A DNA stretch of 64,000 nt from Kosakonia oryzendophytica (lineage in GTDB: Bacteria > Pseudomonadota > Gammaproteobacteria > Enterobacterales > Enterobacteriaceae). Both the position numbers and the translations under genes were made by a program. Positions within the stretch are counted from its first letter, which is position 1. The number at the start of each line of letters is the position of its first letter. Shown piece after piece: positions 19,971 to 30,859 of this stretch. The notes under the pieces are model-generated. The model was not told the DNA's origin. It searched no databases and was given only the letters and a program-made list of their open reading frames with translations. The stretch lies in contig NZ_FMAY01000002.1 in the NCBI RefSeq assembly GCF_900094925.1, positions 188,001 through 252,000 on the forward strand, read 5' to 3'.

Positions 19971-21590
19971 ATGCAATGGCAAACGCATACGGTTTTCAAT
20001 CAACCGACTCCCTTACATAACAGCAACTTATTCCTTTCTGACCGCGCACTGTATGATGCCGCGCTGCGCGAAGGCGCAGCATGGGATGCTGAACTGCTTG
20101 CCAGCATCGGCCAGCAGTTGGGCACGGCGGAGTCGCTCGAACTTGGACGACTGGCTAACGCCAATCCGCCGGAATTACTCCGCTACGACGCCACCGGCGC
20201 GCGACTCGACGATGTACGCTTTCACCCTGCCTGGCATTTGCTGATGCAGGGCATGTGCGCCAATCGTGTGCACAATCTGGCATGGGAAGAGGACGCACGC
20301 AGCGGATCGTTTGTCGCCCGTGCCGCGCGTTTTGTGCTGCATGCGCAGGTGGAATCCGGCACCCTTTGCCCCATCACCATGACGTTCGCTGCCATCCCCT
20401 TGCTGGTGCAGTCGCTACCAAAATCTTTTCACGGCTGGCTAAAACCGCTGCTCAGTGATCGTTACGATCCTCATCTGCTGCCTGGTGACCAGAAACGCGG
20501 ATTGCTGATCGGCATGGGGATGACCGAGAAGCAGGGGGGATCAGATGTACTGAGTAACACCACCCGGGCAGAAAAGAGCGGTGATACGTACCGGCTGACC
20601 GGGCATAAATGGTTTTTCTCGGTTCCGCAAAGCGATGCGCACCTTGTACTGGCACAGGCAAAAGGCGGGCTCTCCTGCTTCTTTGTTCCCCGTTTTTTAC
20701 CCGATGGTCAGCGCAACAACGTACGGCTGGAACGTCTGAAAGACAAACTCGGTAACCGTTCCAACGCCAGCAGCGAGGCTGAGTTTTACGATGCCAGCGG
20801 TTGGTTGCTGGGGGAAGAGGGTGAAGGGGTGCGGCAGATCCTGAAAATGGGCGGTCTGACGCGCCTTGACTGCGCGCTCGGTAGCCATGGTCTGATGCGT
20901 CGCGCGTTTTCCGTGGCGCTGTATCATGCCCATCAGCGGCAGGCATTCGGCAAAAACCTTGTCGATCAACCGATGATGCGGGAAGTACTCAGTCGTATGG
21001 CGCTACAACTGGAAGGGCAAACCGCCATGCTGTTTCGCCTGGCCCGCGCCTGGGACAACCGCGCGGATGAGCGGGAAGCATTGTGGGCACGGCTGTTTAC
21101 GCCGGTGGCGAAATTCGCTGTCTGCAAAGCGGGTATTCCTTTTGTGGCTGAAGCGATGGAAGTGCTGGGCGGTATCGGTTACTGCGAAGAGAATGAACTG
21201 CCTCGCCTTTATCGCGAGATGCCGGTCAACAGCATCTGGGAGGGCTCCGGAAACGTCATGTGTCTGGACGTGCTGCGCGTGTTGGGTAAGCAACCGGGTG
21301 CGGTGGCGCTGCTGGTGGATGAGTTTGGCGCGGTGAAAGGCCAGGATCGTCACTTTGATCGTGCGTGGCGGCAACTGCAACAACGGTTGCGTAAACCGGA
21401 TGAGGCTCAAGGGCGCGAAGTGGCGCAACAGCTGTGGTTACTGGGCGTCGGAGCGCAGATGCTGCAACACGCATCACCGCCGATGGCACAGGCGTGGTGT
21501 CGGCTGATGCTGGATACCCGCGGCGTGTCGCCAGTTGACGGGCAGGTACAAAACGACCTGCTGCTTCGCGCCACGGGTGGGGCCTGTTAG
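19971..21590 (+). CDS. aidB: AidB, acyl-CoA-dehydrogenase-like alkylation-response protein
   Basis: A 539-residue flavoprotein of the acyl-CoA dehydrogenase family, part of the Ada response to methylating agents in E. coli. The FAD-binding and catalytic signature [18 protein letters not shown] and the preceding [10 protein letters not shown] loop are present; the C-terminal extra domain that gives AidB DNA binding is retained. The start ATG at 19971 has GGAGGGA upstream. Its stop codon overlaps by 3 bases the stop of the convergent chemoreceptor gene. I did not find a convincing Ada box. Confidence 0.95.
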   Translation: MQWQTHTVFNQPTPLHNSNLFLSDRALYDAALREGAAWDAELLASIGQQLGTAESLELGRLANANPPELLRYDATGARLDDVRFHPAWHLLMQGMCANRVHNLAWEEDARSGSFVARAARFVLHAQVESGTLCPITMTFAAIPLLVQSLPKSFHGWLKPLLSDRYDPHLLPGDQKRGLLIGMGMTEKQGGSDVLSNTTRAEKSGDTYRLTGHKWFFSVPQSDAHLVLAQAKGGLSCFFVPRFLPDGQRNNVRLERLKDKLGNRSNASSEAEFYDASGWLLGEEGEGVRQILKMGGLTRLDCALGSHGLMRRAFSVALYHAHQRQAFGKNLVDQPMMREVLSRMALQLEGQTAMLFRLARAWDNRADEREALWARLFTPVAKFAVCKAGIPFVAEAMEVLGGIGYCEENELPRLYREMPVNSIWEGSGNVMCLDVLRVLGKQPGAVALLVDEFGAVKGQDRHFDRAWRQLQQRLRKPDEAQGREVAQQLWLLGVGAQMLQHASPPMAQAWCRLMLDTRGVSPVDGQVQNDLLLRATGGAC

Positions 21591-23521
21591 TCCATTTTCA
21601 AGCGGAACAGGCTCACCAGTTCCGTCAGATGCGCACCTTTTTCCCGCAACGTCCGGGCGGTTTCCTCACTTTGGGAAACCCGTCCGGCGTTGATGTGCGT
21701 GGCATCGCCGATATGTGTCATGGCCAGGTTCACCTGGTTGATACCTGCGGATTGTTCATGTGAGGCCTGGTTAATCTCATGCACAAGCTGATTGATATTG
21801 CCCATATGGCTGATGATCGACTGCATTGCCACACGTGTTGCCTCCGACTGCGCATGCCCTTCGCCCACTTTTTTCAGCGTATCGCCAATCAGCGCTTCAA
21901 TCTCTTTTACCGCGTTGGCGCTGCGCGCGGCCAGCGCTCGCACTTCCTGCGCCACCACGGCGAACCCTTTGCCGTGTTCCCCTGCGCGGGCGGCTTCTAC
22001 GGCGGCGTTCAGCGCCAGGATATTGGTCTGGAAGGCAATGGATTCAATCACATGGGTAATGTCGGCGATGCGCTGTGACGCGCCGCGAATGTCTTCCATG
22101 GTCGCGACTGAGTTATCCACGGTTTCACCGCCTTTTTTCACCGCGTCAGTGGTTTCATTCACCAGATGCTGAGTTTGCTCCATATTGGCTGCATTCTGTT
22201 GCACTGTTGCGGTCAGTTGCTCGAGGCTGGCCGATGTCTCCTCCACGCTGCTGGCCTGCTTGTTGATCTGCTCACTAATCTCACCGCTGTCTGCAGCCAA
22301 TGCGGAGGTGCCCAGATTGATCTCTGCTGCGGACTCACGGACTTGTAACACGATTTTATGCAGACCGTCGCCGATGCCGTTGATCGCCGCGATCAACTGA
22401 CCGACTTCATCATGACGATCGACATTCAGCGTGGCGCGCAGATCGCCGTCGGCATAACGTTGAGCCAGATCGATCACACTGCGTAACGGGCGGGTCAGCC
22501 AGCGGCGAATGATCACCACAAAGAGTACGGCAAAGAGCAGCGAAATCACGACGCCCGCCAGCAGGAATTGATTACGCATGCGGGTCACATCGCTCAGCAA
22601 GATCTCTTTATCGACTTCGCCGACCACCGTCCAGTTCCAACCGGGCAGGGCTGTGTAAGACATCATTAATGTACGGCCCGTGGCATCCTGGCGTGCCAGT
22701 GTGCCGCTGCTGTTTTTCAGCAGGGTTTGCAAATCCTTGTCGTCCCACTGCGGGCGTTTGCCTTCGTCGGTGTCGTGGAACAGATAATTACCGTAGTTCT
22801 TGCCTTCGTTACGGTCGATCACAAAGAAATGACCGCTGTCGCCCAGCTTACGGCCGAGAATCTTATTACGCATCACGTCCCAGGAGCGGGTAATATCCAC
22901 GCCGACAAACAGGATCGCAATGGTGTTGCCGCTGGCATCTTTGACCGGTTGATACTGGGTGATATAGCGCTTACCGAATAACAGCGCCAGGCCACGATAA
23001 AGCTCACCTTGCATCAGCGACGCGAATGCCGGGCTGGCGGGATCCAGTTTGGTGCCAATCGCGCGATCGCCATTCTCTTTGCGCAGCGAGGTCGCGACAC
23101 GTACAAAGTCATTACCGCTGCGTACAAACAGCGTGGCAATGGCGCCCGTACGGTTCAGGAAGTCATCAGGGATCGCGTTATTGTTGTGCAGTTCGGTGTC
23201 GCCGGCCTTAAGCAGTGGCACATCAATGCCATTGATTTCGCGGCGCTGTTGCGTATCGATACTCAGTGGCTGCGGCAGAAAACTGCTAAACAAGCGCGTG
23301 TAGCTTTCTACCTCTTCACTAAGACTGCTGTTGAACATTTCCACCATATCCACCACGCCGGTGGACTGGTTATGCAGGTCTTCCATAGCCAGCGTTTCCA
23401 GTTGTTGGCTGGCTTTATTGCTCATCAGAAAAGTGAATAAAAGGAAAAGCGTTGCAACGCTTGCGCCAGTCAGCAGCGACAATTTTGCACCAAGGCCGGT
23501 GCGATGAAAGAAGGCGCTCAT
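21587..23521 (-). CDS. Methyl-accepting chemotaxis protein with large Cache-type sensor
   Basis: A 644-residue chemoreceptor. TM1 is at about 13-33, followed by an unusually large periplasmic sensor of roughly 280 residues that looks like a Cache_3-Cache_2 domain (motifs [16 protein letters not shown] near its end). TM2 is at about 319-340, then HAMP, and a cytoplasmic coiled coil whose hairpin tip [20 protein letters not shown] lies near 490-515. There is no C-terminal NWETF tether. E. coli has no counterpart at this locus. The ATG at 23521 is chosen because the GTG at 23584 would add a polar, non-hydrophobic leader. Ligand unknown; no sigma-28 promoter found. Confidence 0.92.
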   Translation of the reverse strand: MSAFFHRTGLGAKLSLLTGASVATLFLLFTFLMSNKASQQLETLAMEDLHNQSTGVVDMVEMFNSSLSEEVESYTRLFSSFLPQPLSIDTQQRREINGIDVPLLKAGDTELHNNNAIPDDFLNRTGAIATLFVRSGNDFVRVATSLRKENGDRAIGTKLDPASPAFASLMQGELYRGLALLFGKRYITQYQPVKDASGNTIAILFVGVDITRSWDVMRNKILGRKLGDSGHFFVIDRNEGKNYGNYLFHDTDEGKRPQWDDKDLQTLLKNSSGTLARQDATGRTLMMSYTALPGWNWTVVGEVDKEILLSDVTRMRNQFLLAGVVISLLFAVLFVVIIRRWLTRPLRSVIDLAQRYADGDLRATLNVDRHDEVGQLIAAINGIGDGLHKIVLQVRESAAEINLGTSALAADSGEISEQINKQASSVEETSASLEQLTATVQQNAANMEQTQHLVNETTDAVKKGGETVDNSVATMEDIRGASQRIADITHVIESIAFQTNILALNAAVEAARAGEHGKGFAVVAQEVRALAARSANAVKEIEALIGDTLKKVGEGHAQSEATRVAMQSIISHMGNINQLVHEINQASHEQSAGINQVNLAMTHIGDATHINAGRVSQSEETARTLREKGAHLTELVSLFRLKMD

Positions 23522-23588
23522 AATTTGTCCGTTGATCTGTGGGTGAGGCTCCTTCAACGGCACAAAGCGGATAACATTTAGCACATCA

Positions 23589-23605
23589 ATGTAACAAGAT
23601 GTAAC
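23589..23605 (-). promoter_or_regulatory. Tandem ATGTAAC repeat upstream of the Cache chemoreceptor
   Basis: ATGTAAC occurs at 23589-23595 and again at 23599-23605, exactly 10 bases apart, giving GTTACAN4GTTACA on the coding strand about 70 bases before the start. Head-to-tail half sites with one-turn spacing are typical of OmpR/PhoB-family response regulators. The regulator is unidentified. Confidence 0.4.
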
Positions 23606-23654
23606 ATTGCGATTTCTTTACAATAACATAATCTTAGGGAAGGCAGGGGAATAA

Positions 23655-23682
23655 AAAAGCCACCTGATTTAGGTGGCTTTTT
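23655..23682 (-). terminator. Intrinsic terminator after yjfN
   Basis: AAGCCACCT (23657-23665) and AGGTGGCTT (23671-23679) form a stem with A/T runs on both sides, so it can act for yjfN on the minus strand and also in the other direction. Confidence 0.8.
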
Positions 23683-23688
23683 GGGGGG

Positions 23689-23964
23689 TCAGGCATACAG
23701 AATGGCCTGCACCCGCCAGTTGTCAACCTGTTGATCTTCCTGCATTCGGACGATGCGATACCAGGAGGCTCCTTGCTCATCCGCTTTTAAGGCGATAACA
23801 CGCTCCACGTCTTGTAGGCTCCCTGAGACATTGTTGACGGAGATCAGGCCGATTTCATTCAGCCCCGTCACGCAGTCTGCGCTGGCGAACTCTGCGGGCT
23901 GCGCTGTTGTATTAAGCATCCCTGTAGAAAGCAACAGTGAGTTTAAGGCAAGAGATCGTTTCAT
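23689..23964 (-). CDS. yjfN: YjfN, DUF1471 (YhcN/BhsA family) periplasmic protein
   Basis: A 91-residue small protein matching E. coli YjfN: a short signal-like N-terminus, then a DUF1471 domain with GLNEIGLISVNNVSGS, DVERVIALKADEQGASWYRI and C-terminal NWRVQAILYA. Members (BhsA, McbA, YhcN) are envelope proteins induced by acid, peroxide and biofilm conditions. The inner ATG at 23964 is preferred over 23976 because it gives the family length and a Lys/Arg start. It is followed by a terminator and lies downstream of bsmA on the same strand. Confidence 0.88.
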   Translation of the reverse strand: MKRSLALNSLLLSTGMLNTTAQPAEFASADCVTGLNEIGLISVNNVSGSLQDVERVIALKADEQGASWYRIVRMQEDQQVDNWRVQAILYA

Positions 23965-24100
23965 AGTCAGCTCCATTTTACGTTACCCCGAGACATTGCA
24001 GGGCATTCCATCGCACAACGGATTCCATCTCATCCTATTGTGCACAGGAGAACATCAATGGACGCAAAGCAGTGTAAATATCCTGAAAATCAATGCCTCG

Positions 24101-24430
24101 CTACTGTCGGTACAACAGGGCGCGTCCGTACCAGCGGCCGGGAATGATGGTGTCATCCAGCATCTGAATAACGTAATAATTCGCGTCTGCGGCGGCGGCC
24201 TTGGCCTTGATTTCACGTTCCACATCCATAGGAGATCCCAATACGGCAGCGCTCACCGAGCCGATTTCCCGCAGGCCCTGCGTCTGGTTGCGACGAATTT
24301 CCTGCGGATGGTCGCTGACCGGCGGCGCGGGTTGCGGGTTGCCGTTCAGTACTGAACAGGCGCTTAACAACAGAACAAGCAGTACCGGTAGCAAGACACG
24401 CACTGTTTTCTCCCTTCTCCTGATAGCCAT
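24101..24430 (-). CDS. bsmA: Lipoprotein BsmA (YjfO), DUF1471 family
   Basis: A 109-residue lipoprotein: basic start, hydrophobic core and lipobox LLSAC, lipidated at about Cys25. The mature part is a DUF1471 domain with GLREIGSVSAAVLGSPMDVE and C-terminal WYGRALLYRQ. E. coli BsmA (YjfO) affects biofilm formation and peroxide tolerance. It is divergent from yjfP and upstream of yjfN. Confidence 0.9.
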   Translation of the reverse strand: MAIRRREKTVRVLLPVLLVLLLSACSVLNGNPQPAPPVSDHPQEIRRNQTQGLREIGSVSAAVLGSPMDVEREIKAKAAAADANYYVIQMLDDTIIPGRWYGRALLYRQ

Positions 24431-24618
24431 AGTGTAGTTCCTGATAAATTTCCCTTAGAGGGGAATGTTCCCGAACTGTTAGCTCGAGCACTAATTTCGA
24501 ATGAAAGTATCCAGAAAGCGTAACCTATCTCTCAACGTCGCTAAATCCATAGATGAATTCAGACTTGCACCGCGTGTTCGCGGGTGGCATACCTGCACTA
24601 TAGATCAAGGAGAGTGCG

Positions 24619-25368
24619 ATGATTGAGCTTCAGACTGAACAATTTGCCGACGTGGAAGCGCTCCATGCTTTTCCGGCGGGAAAACAGGCGCAGCCGCTTC
24701 CCTGTGTGGTTTTTTATCACGGTTTCACCTCATCAAAACTGGTCTACAGCTATTTTGCTGTGGCGCTGGCGCAGGCTGGTTTTCGCGTCATCATGCCTGA
24801 TGCGCCGGACCACGGCGCACGGTTTAGCGGCGATGTGCAACATCGGCTTGGCCAGTTCTGGCAAATCCTCCGCGGCAATATTGAAGAGTTTGCTGCACTG
24901 CGGGATGCGCTGGAACACCGGAAACTGATTGAGGGGCAGCGGTTAGCGGTTGGTGGGGCATCCATGGGCGGTATGACGGCGCTGGGTATTATGACGCATC
25001 ACCCGGAGGTGCGCTGTGTCGCGAGCCTGATGGGCTCTGGCTACTTTACAACGCTTGCGCGCACGCTATTTCCACCACTGGCGGTGACAGACTCCGCGCA
25101 GCAGCATGAGTTCGACGCGATTATCGCACCGCTTGCCCGGTGGGATGTCAGCACCCAGCTTGCACGCGTTGCGGATCGTCCGTTGCTGTTGTGGCATGGC
25201 GAACAGGATGACGTGGTTCCGGCGGCCGAATCTTTCCGTTTACAGCAAGCTTTACAAGATAACGGGCTCGACAATCATCTGACATATTTGTGGGAGAGTG
25301 GAGTAACGCATCGTATTACCCCGCAGGCGCTGGAGGCAACCGTCCGTTTTTTCCTTCGCCACCTCTAA
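24619..25368 (+). CDS. yjfP: YjfP, alpha/beta-hydrolase (carboxylesterase)
   Basis: A 249-residue cytoplasmic serine hydrolase. The nucleophile elbow GGASMGG puts the catalytic serine at 115, the acid is likely Asp197 or Asp198 in HGEQDDVVP, and the base is His231. An oxyanion HGF motif is at 34-36. E. coli YjfP has carboxylesterase activity on short p-nitrophenyl esters; the physiological substrate is unknown. AAGGAGAG precedes the ATG. Confidence 0.93.
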   Translation: MIELQTEQFADVEALHAFPAGKQAQPLPCVVFYHGFTSSKLVYSYFAVALAQAGFRVIMPDAPDHGARFSGDVQHRLGQFWQILRGNIEEFAALRDALEHRKLIEGQRLAVGGASMGGMTALGIMTHHPEVRCVASLMGSGYFTTLARTLFPPLAVTDSAQQHEFDAIIAPLARWDVSTQLARVADRPLLLWHGEQDDVVPAAESFRLQQALQDNGLDNHLTYLWESGVTHRITPQALEATVRFFLRHL

Positions 25369-25451
25369 ACGCGCAGAATTTTAATGCGCACTACGGGCAG
25401 CGGTAAGCGCGTCTTTTCTCAGGCGTGGCGGGGTTTTCTCCCCCGCCGATA

Positions 25452-26660
25452 TTACTGCGCTTGTGGAGGGCGTGGGGCGATTCGCATACTCATCAGAGCG
25501 AGGATGCAGATAAGCGCACCGGCCCAGAATGTTGACGCTGCGCCATGTATTTCCCAGAGAATGCCTGCGCCAAGGCTTGCCAGTAGAAGGGCGATGCCGC
25601 TGAGCAGGTTGAACATGCCAAAGGCTGTGCCGCGCAGTTCCGCCGGTGCGGTCTGCGCGACCATGGTTGCCAGCAGGCCCTGCGTCATCCCCATATGCAC
25701 ACCCCATAAGGCGATGCCGAGCAGCAGCATGCTCCAGTGTTGGCTGAGAGCCAGTGCAATGTCTGCGAGGATCAGCACCACTAACCCAACCTGCAATAAA
25801 TGGCTGTGGCTGATGCGATCTGAGAGTTTGCCGAACGGATAGGCCGTCAGCGCGTAGACGAGGTTCATGACGACCATCACCAGCGGAATGGTTGCCAGCG
25901 GGATCGCCATCTGCTGGGCGCGCAGTACCAGAAATGCTTCGCTAAAACGGGCGAGAGTAAAAATAAAACCGAGCACTACCACCCACCAGTAGGCTTTGCT
26001 CAGGCGTTTAAGATTATCGCGCCGAATAGGATTAGTGCGTTTGTTGTCTATCGGCGCTTTCGGTTCGTGCAGGCCAAAAAACAGCAATGCGACGGCCATC
26101 ACGCCGGGGATCACCGCAATCCAGAATACGGTCTGAAAGTCGTCATGCCACAGCAACATAAAGGCGACCGCCAGCAGGGGGCCCAGAAACGCGCCAACGG
26201 TATCCAGCGACTGGCGTAAACCAAAGGCGGCACCGCGGATCTCCGCAGGCGTTACGTCGGCGACAAGTGCATCACGCGGCGCGCCACGGATCCCTTTGCC
26301 AAGGCGGTCTATCATTCGCGCGCCAAACGCCATGCCGGATGAAGAGGCCAGCGCGAACAACGGTTTGCTCAACGCGCCCATGCCGTAGCCCAGTAGCGCC
26401 AACCCCTTGCGTTTACCAATATAGTCGCTAAGCACGCCGGAAAAGACTTTCACCATCAGCGCGGTGGCTTCCGCCAGCCCTTCAATAAGGCCGATGATCA
26501 CTACGCTTGCGCCGAGTGTAGTCGCCATAAACAGCGGCAGTAAGCTGTGGATCATTTCTGATGAGATATCCATCAGCATACTGACACAGCCCAGCACCCA
26601 GACACCTTTCGGTATCTGGCGTAATGTTGCAAAACGCCTGAACATGTTTTTCCCCGCCAT
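25452..26660 (-). CDS. MFS transporter, unassigned substrate
   Basis: A 402-residue major-facilitator permease with about 12 membrane segments; the loop-2/3 signature is visible as GVLSDYIGKRKG, repeated in the second half as GKLSDRISHSH, and RLGKGIRGAPRDALVAD is characteristic of one MFS subgroup. It occupies the place where E. coli carries the ula ascorbate operon. Two starts are possible, 26660 and 26645; the second is preceded by GGGGAAA. No adjacent metabolic genes hint at the substrate. Confidence 0.88.
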   Translation of the reverse strand: MAGKNMFRRFATLRQIPKGVWVLGCVSMLMDISSEMIHSLLPLFMATTLGASVVIIGLIEGLAEATALMVKVFSGVLSDYIGKRKGLALLGYGMGALSKPLFALASSSGMAFGARMIDRLGKGIRGAPRDALVADVTPAEIRGAAFGLRQSLDTVGAFLGPLLAVAFMLLWHDDFQTVFWIAVIPGVMAVALLFFGLHEPKAPIDNKRTNPIRRDNLKRLSKAYWWVVVLGFIFTLARFSEAFLVLRAQQMAIPLATIPLVMVVMNLVYALTAYPFGKLSDRISHSHLLQVGLVVLILADIALALSQHWSMLLLGIALWGVHMGMTQGLLATMVAQTAPAELRGTAFGMFNLLSGIALLLASLGAGILWEIHGAASTFWAGALICILALMSMRIAPRPPQAQ

Positions 26661-26743
26661 GCTTTCACAATGCAGTCAGAGGATTATTAAACCTGCCAGC
26701 AGCTGATTTGATAAGACAGAAAGGGAAATAATTGTTGTCAACA

Positions 26744-26765
26744 GCGGCCCCAGGATTGGGGCCGC
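26744..26765 (-). terminator. Hairpin after yjfY
   Basis: A perfect stem GCGGCCCC (26744-26751) / GGGGCCGC (26758-26765). On the minus strand it follows yjfY, but the downstream T-run is interrupted, so it may be a weak terminator or transcript stabiliser. Confidence 0.5.
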
Positions 26766-26798
26766 AATATCCAGAAAGGAAAATGGTTATCTGCGTGT

Positions 26799-27071
26799 TT
26801 AGCGGTAGATATACGCACTGGCATGCAGGTTGCCGTTGCTACCCGGTTCGTGGGTCAGCATCGGTCGGTAATATTTGGCGTTTTGCGCGTCCGTTTCGTC
26901 ATTGAGAGCCTGGTCTGCTTCACTTTCGGTGGCGAAGTTATGATTAATATAGATAACGCCTAAGCTGTGCACATCGTCCATGTTGCGGGCCTGGTGATTG
27001 TCGAGTTTGATTGCTGCTGTTGCGTTCAGGCTTAGTAGCAAAGTTGTAAGTAAAATAGCGATGTATTTCAT
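26799..27071 (-). CDS. yjfY: YjfY, DUF1471 periplasmic protein
   Basis: A 90-residue secreted protein: signal peptide 1-21 (hydrophobic core AILLTTLLLSLNATA, cleavage after Ala-Ala), then a DUF1471 domain with NNHQ-like start, RNMDDVHSLGVIYINHNFAT and C-terminal HASAYIYR. It matches E. coli YjfY, located just upstream of rpsF. The frame opens at 27200 but the family start is the ATG at 27071. It is the third DUF1471 gene within 3.4 kb. Confidence 0.9.
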   Translation of the reverse strand: MKYIAILLTTLLLSLNATAAIKLDNHQARNMDDVHSLGVIYINHNFATESEADQALNDETDAQNAKYYRPMLTHEPGSNGNLHASAYIYR

Positions 27072-27810
<739 letters not shown>

Positions 27811-27816
27811 TCCTTG

Positions 27817-28363
<547 letters not shown>

Positions 28364-28392
28364 TCGGTCACGGTCCATTAATACGACTTTGA

Positions 28393-28854
<462 letters not shown>

Positions 28855-28877
28855 TTTTTTACTCTAAACAATGTTGA

Positions 28878-28906
28878 AACGCCGGCCTTGTGCCGGCGTT
28901 TTGCTT
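28878..28906 (+). terminator. Intrinsic terminator of the rpsF operon
   Basis: AACGCCGGC (28878-28886) pairs with GCCGGCGTT (28892-28900), loop CTTGT, followed by TTGCTTTT. Confidence 0.87.
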
Positions 28907-29005
28907 TTCTGCATGACCAAAAAGCCATTTCGCCGTGTAGGGTAGCTATTTCAGACGCATTCTCTGATAATAAATTGAAACGCAATTTTATTTCTGAGAT
29001 TTGTC

Positions 29006-29935
29006 ATGGACACTGCTTTACCCACGCCACTCTTTGCCCGCCGGAATGTGGCTTATGCCTGCGCTACGCTCTGTTGCTTGCTCTGGGGCAGTTCTTACCC
29101 GGCCATAAAAAGCGGCTACGAACTTTTTCACATTGCCACTGATGATATCCCGTCAAAAGTCGTGTTCGCCGGGTATCGATTTTTATTTGCTGGCGCGCTA
29201 TTGCTGCTTTTTGCGCTGGCGCAGCGTAAACCGATAGGCAGGCTGACGAGTGCCCAGTTTGGGCAACTGACGATACTGGGGGTGACCCAGACGGCCCTGC
29301 AGTACACCTTTTTCTATATTGGTCTTGCCTTCACCACCGGCGTAAACGGTTCGATCATGAATGCGACTGGCACGTTCTTTAGCGTTCTGCTGGCCCATTT
29401 TATCTATCAGAATGACAAACTCAGTTTTAACAAAGCGCTGGGCTGTATTTTGGGCTTTGTGGGGGTCATGTTGGTTAACTTCCACAGTGGATTACGTGAC
29501 TTTAGCTTTGTCTGGCACGGCGATGGATTCATTATCCTGGCGGCGTTCATCCTTTCTGCTGCCACACTGTACGGCAAACGTATTTCTCAGACGGTCGAGC
29601 CGACGGTAATGACCGGCTGGCAACTGGCTATCGGCGGTATCGCGCTGTTGGCGGGCGGGTATTTGTCGGGCGGTGGGTTGGGCGTGCCTGGCGTGGCGGC
29701 GGTGGCGATCCTCGGCTACCTGACTTTACTGTCGGCGATTGCATTTGCGTTATGGAGCATGTTGCTGAAAGTGAACCGCGTAAGCATGATTGCACCGTTT
29801 AACTTTGTGATACCGGTTGCTGGCACCGTGTTATCCGCCATTTTTCTCGGTGAGAATATTCTGGAACTCAAATACGCGATTGCACTGGTGCTGGTCTGTT
29901 CAGGGATCTGGTGGGTCAATAAACGCGCCGGGTAA
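29006..29935 (+). CDS. DMT-family (EamA) permease, unassigned substrate
   Basis: A 309-residue inner-membrane protein with about ten hydrophobic segments in two EamA repeats (roughly 15-150 and 165-305), beginning after an N-terminal cytoplasmic stretch with CCLLWGSSYPAIKSG. EamA permeases usually export amino acids or metabolites. It is not YtfF, which lies at about 36 kb, so the window has two DMT permeases. A hairpin (GCCGGGTA / TACCCGGC) spans its stop codon and the gap to the convergent ytfB. Confidence 0.88.
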   Translation: MDTALPTPLFARRNVAYACATLCCLLWGSSYPAIKSGYELFHIATDDIPSKVVFAGYRFLFAGALLLLFALAQRKPIGRLTSAQFGQLTILGVTQTALQYTFFYIGLAFTTGVNGSIMNATGTFFSVLLAHFIYQNDKLSFNKALGCILGFVGVMLVNFHSGLRDFSFVWHGDGFIILAAFILSAATLYGKRISQTVEPTVMTGWQLAIGGIALLAGGYLSGGGLGVPGVAAVAILGYLTLLSAIAFALWSMLLKVNRVSMIAPFNFVIPVAGTVLSAIFLGENILELKYAIALVLVCSGIWWVNKRAG

Positions 29936-29956
29936 AAACGCTACCCGGCGGTGAAG

Positions 29957-30595
29957 TTAGCGGGCGCGAATAAAACTGCCGTCCGACTGGCGGGTGAACA
30001 GCACCGACTGGCCGCCGGTCTCAATGGTCAGCCCGGTCACGACGCCGTTGGCGTTCTGGCGAATTTTCACCATCTGCCCGCTTTGCAATGTGCTGAGCGG
30101 TTTACCGTCACCCTCTACTTTTGCCATCGCATACACATCTGTTGGCGGCAAGTTATGGTCACGAAACAGTTGCGCCAGCGTTTTCCCTTCTTCAACGCGA
30201 TACGCGCGCCACTGCTGCTCAATACCGCCAGACGACGCGACCGAACGGTTCGGGGTAGCGGCGGGTTGCTGTTGTTGAATGGGCTGTTGCTGTTGCGGCT
30301 CGCTAAAGGGAGCTGTTTGCTGTGGCTCACTGACCACTGGCGGCGGTGTTTGCTCTGGTGCGGTTTGTTGCGTCGTTGTTGATGAAGGCAACTCAATCTG
30401 CGCTTCGCGGGGAGCGGATGAGGTGACAGTGGTCGTCGTATCCGTTGCCGGGAGCAGGAAACCTATCACCACCAGTAAAGCGGCGAGGATCAGGCCTCGA
30501 CGGTGCATTGGCGGGAGCGGGTCCATCAGGCGAAAATGGTCCGGGGCGTGCCAGATTTTCGCCAGGGAAGGTTTCAGTTCAAAGCGCCCGGGCAT
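29957..30595 (-). CDS. ytfB: OapA-family cell-division-associated protein YtfB
   Basis: A 212-residue inner-membrane protein: cytoplasmic N-terminus with the conserved MPGRFELKPSL and HAPDHFRLMDPLPPMHRRG (6-35 region), one membrane segment (about 36-50), a periplasmic linker rich in Thr, Pro and Gln (about 52-120), and a C-terminal OapA/LysM-like domain ending SDGSFIRAR. E. coli YtfB binds peptidoglycan glycans and affects septation when overproduced. The ATG at 30595 has AGGAGG upstream. The Gln-rich linker is unlike that of E. coli. Confidence 0.92.
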   Translation of the reverse strand: MPGRFELKPSLAKIWHAPDHFRLMDPLPPMHRRGLILAALLVVIGFLLPATDTTTTVTSSAPREAQIELPSSTTTQQTAPEQTPPPVVSEPQQTAPFSEPQQQQPIQQQQPAATPNRSVASSGGIEQQWRAYRVEEGKTLAQLFRDHNLPPTDVYAMAKVEGDGKPLSTLQSGQMVKIRQNANGVVTGLTIETGGQSVLFTRQSDGSFIRAR

Positions 30596-30794
30596 GGCTT
30601 TCCTCCTGCTCCGCGTCATGTAATGTCCTGTCTCGTTGAGTATATACACGTTATGCTTTTAGCGTTGTTTCTCCGGCGGATAACTGCCTGATTGATGGTG
30701 TAAAGCGGCTTCTAGCGACCACAAATCAGGATTTATCCTGGTTTCCGTTATTCTTTCCCTTTCTCCGCGATTTGTCATCTTTCCTGAGACAAAG

Positions 30795-30824
30795 TTGTAC
30801 CCGGCACAGCGCGACTGTTATGCT
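30795..30824 (+). promoter_or_regulatory. Candidate promoter of fklB
   Basis: TTGTAC (30795-30800) and TATGCT (30819-30824) are separated by 18 bases and lie 35 bases before the fklB start, a plausible sigma-70 promoter. Confidence 0.5.
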
Positions 30825-30859
30825 GCGCGCTACCTTAAAAAGCGATGGAAGGAAAACCC

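Noticed and set aside
23522-23650. Sigma-28 promoter before the Cache chemoreceptor
   Set aside because: TAAAGAAA is present on the minus strand, but no GCCGATAA-like element follows at 11 bases.
25427-25447. GGCGGGG/CCCCGCC hairpin between yjfP and the MFS gene as terminator
   Set aside because: The stem is good but neither strand has a T-run after it, so I do not call it a terminator.
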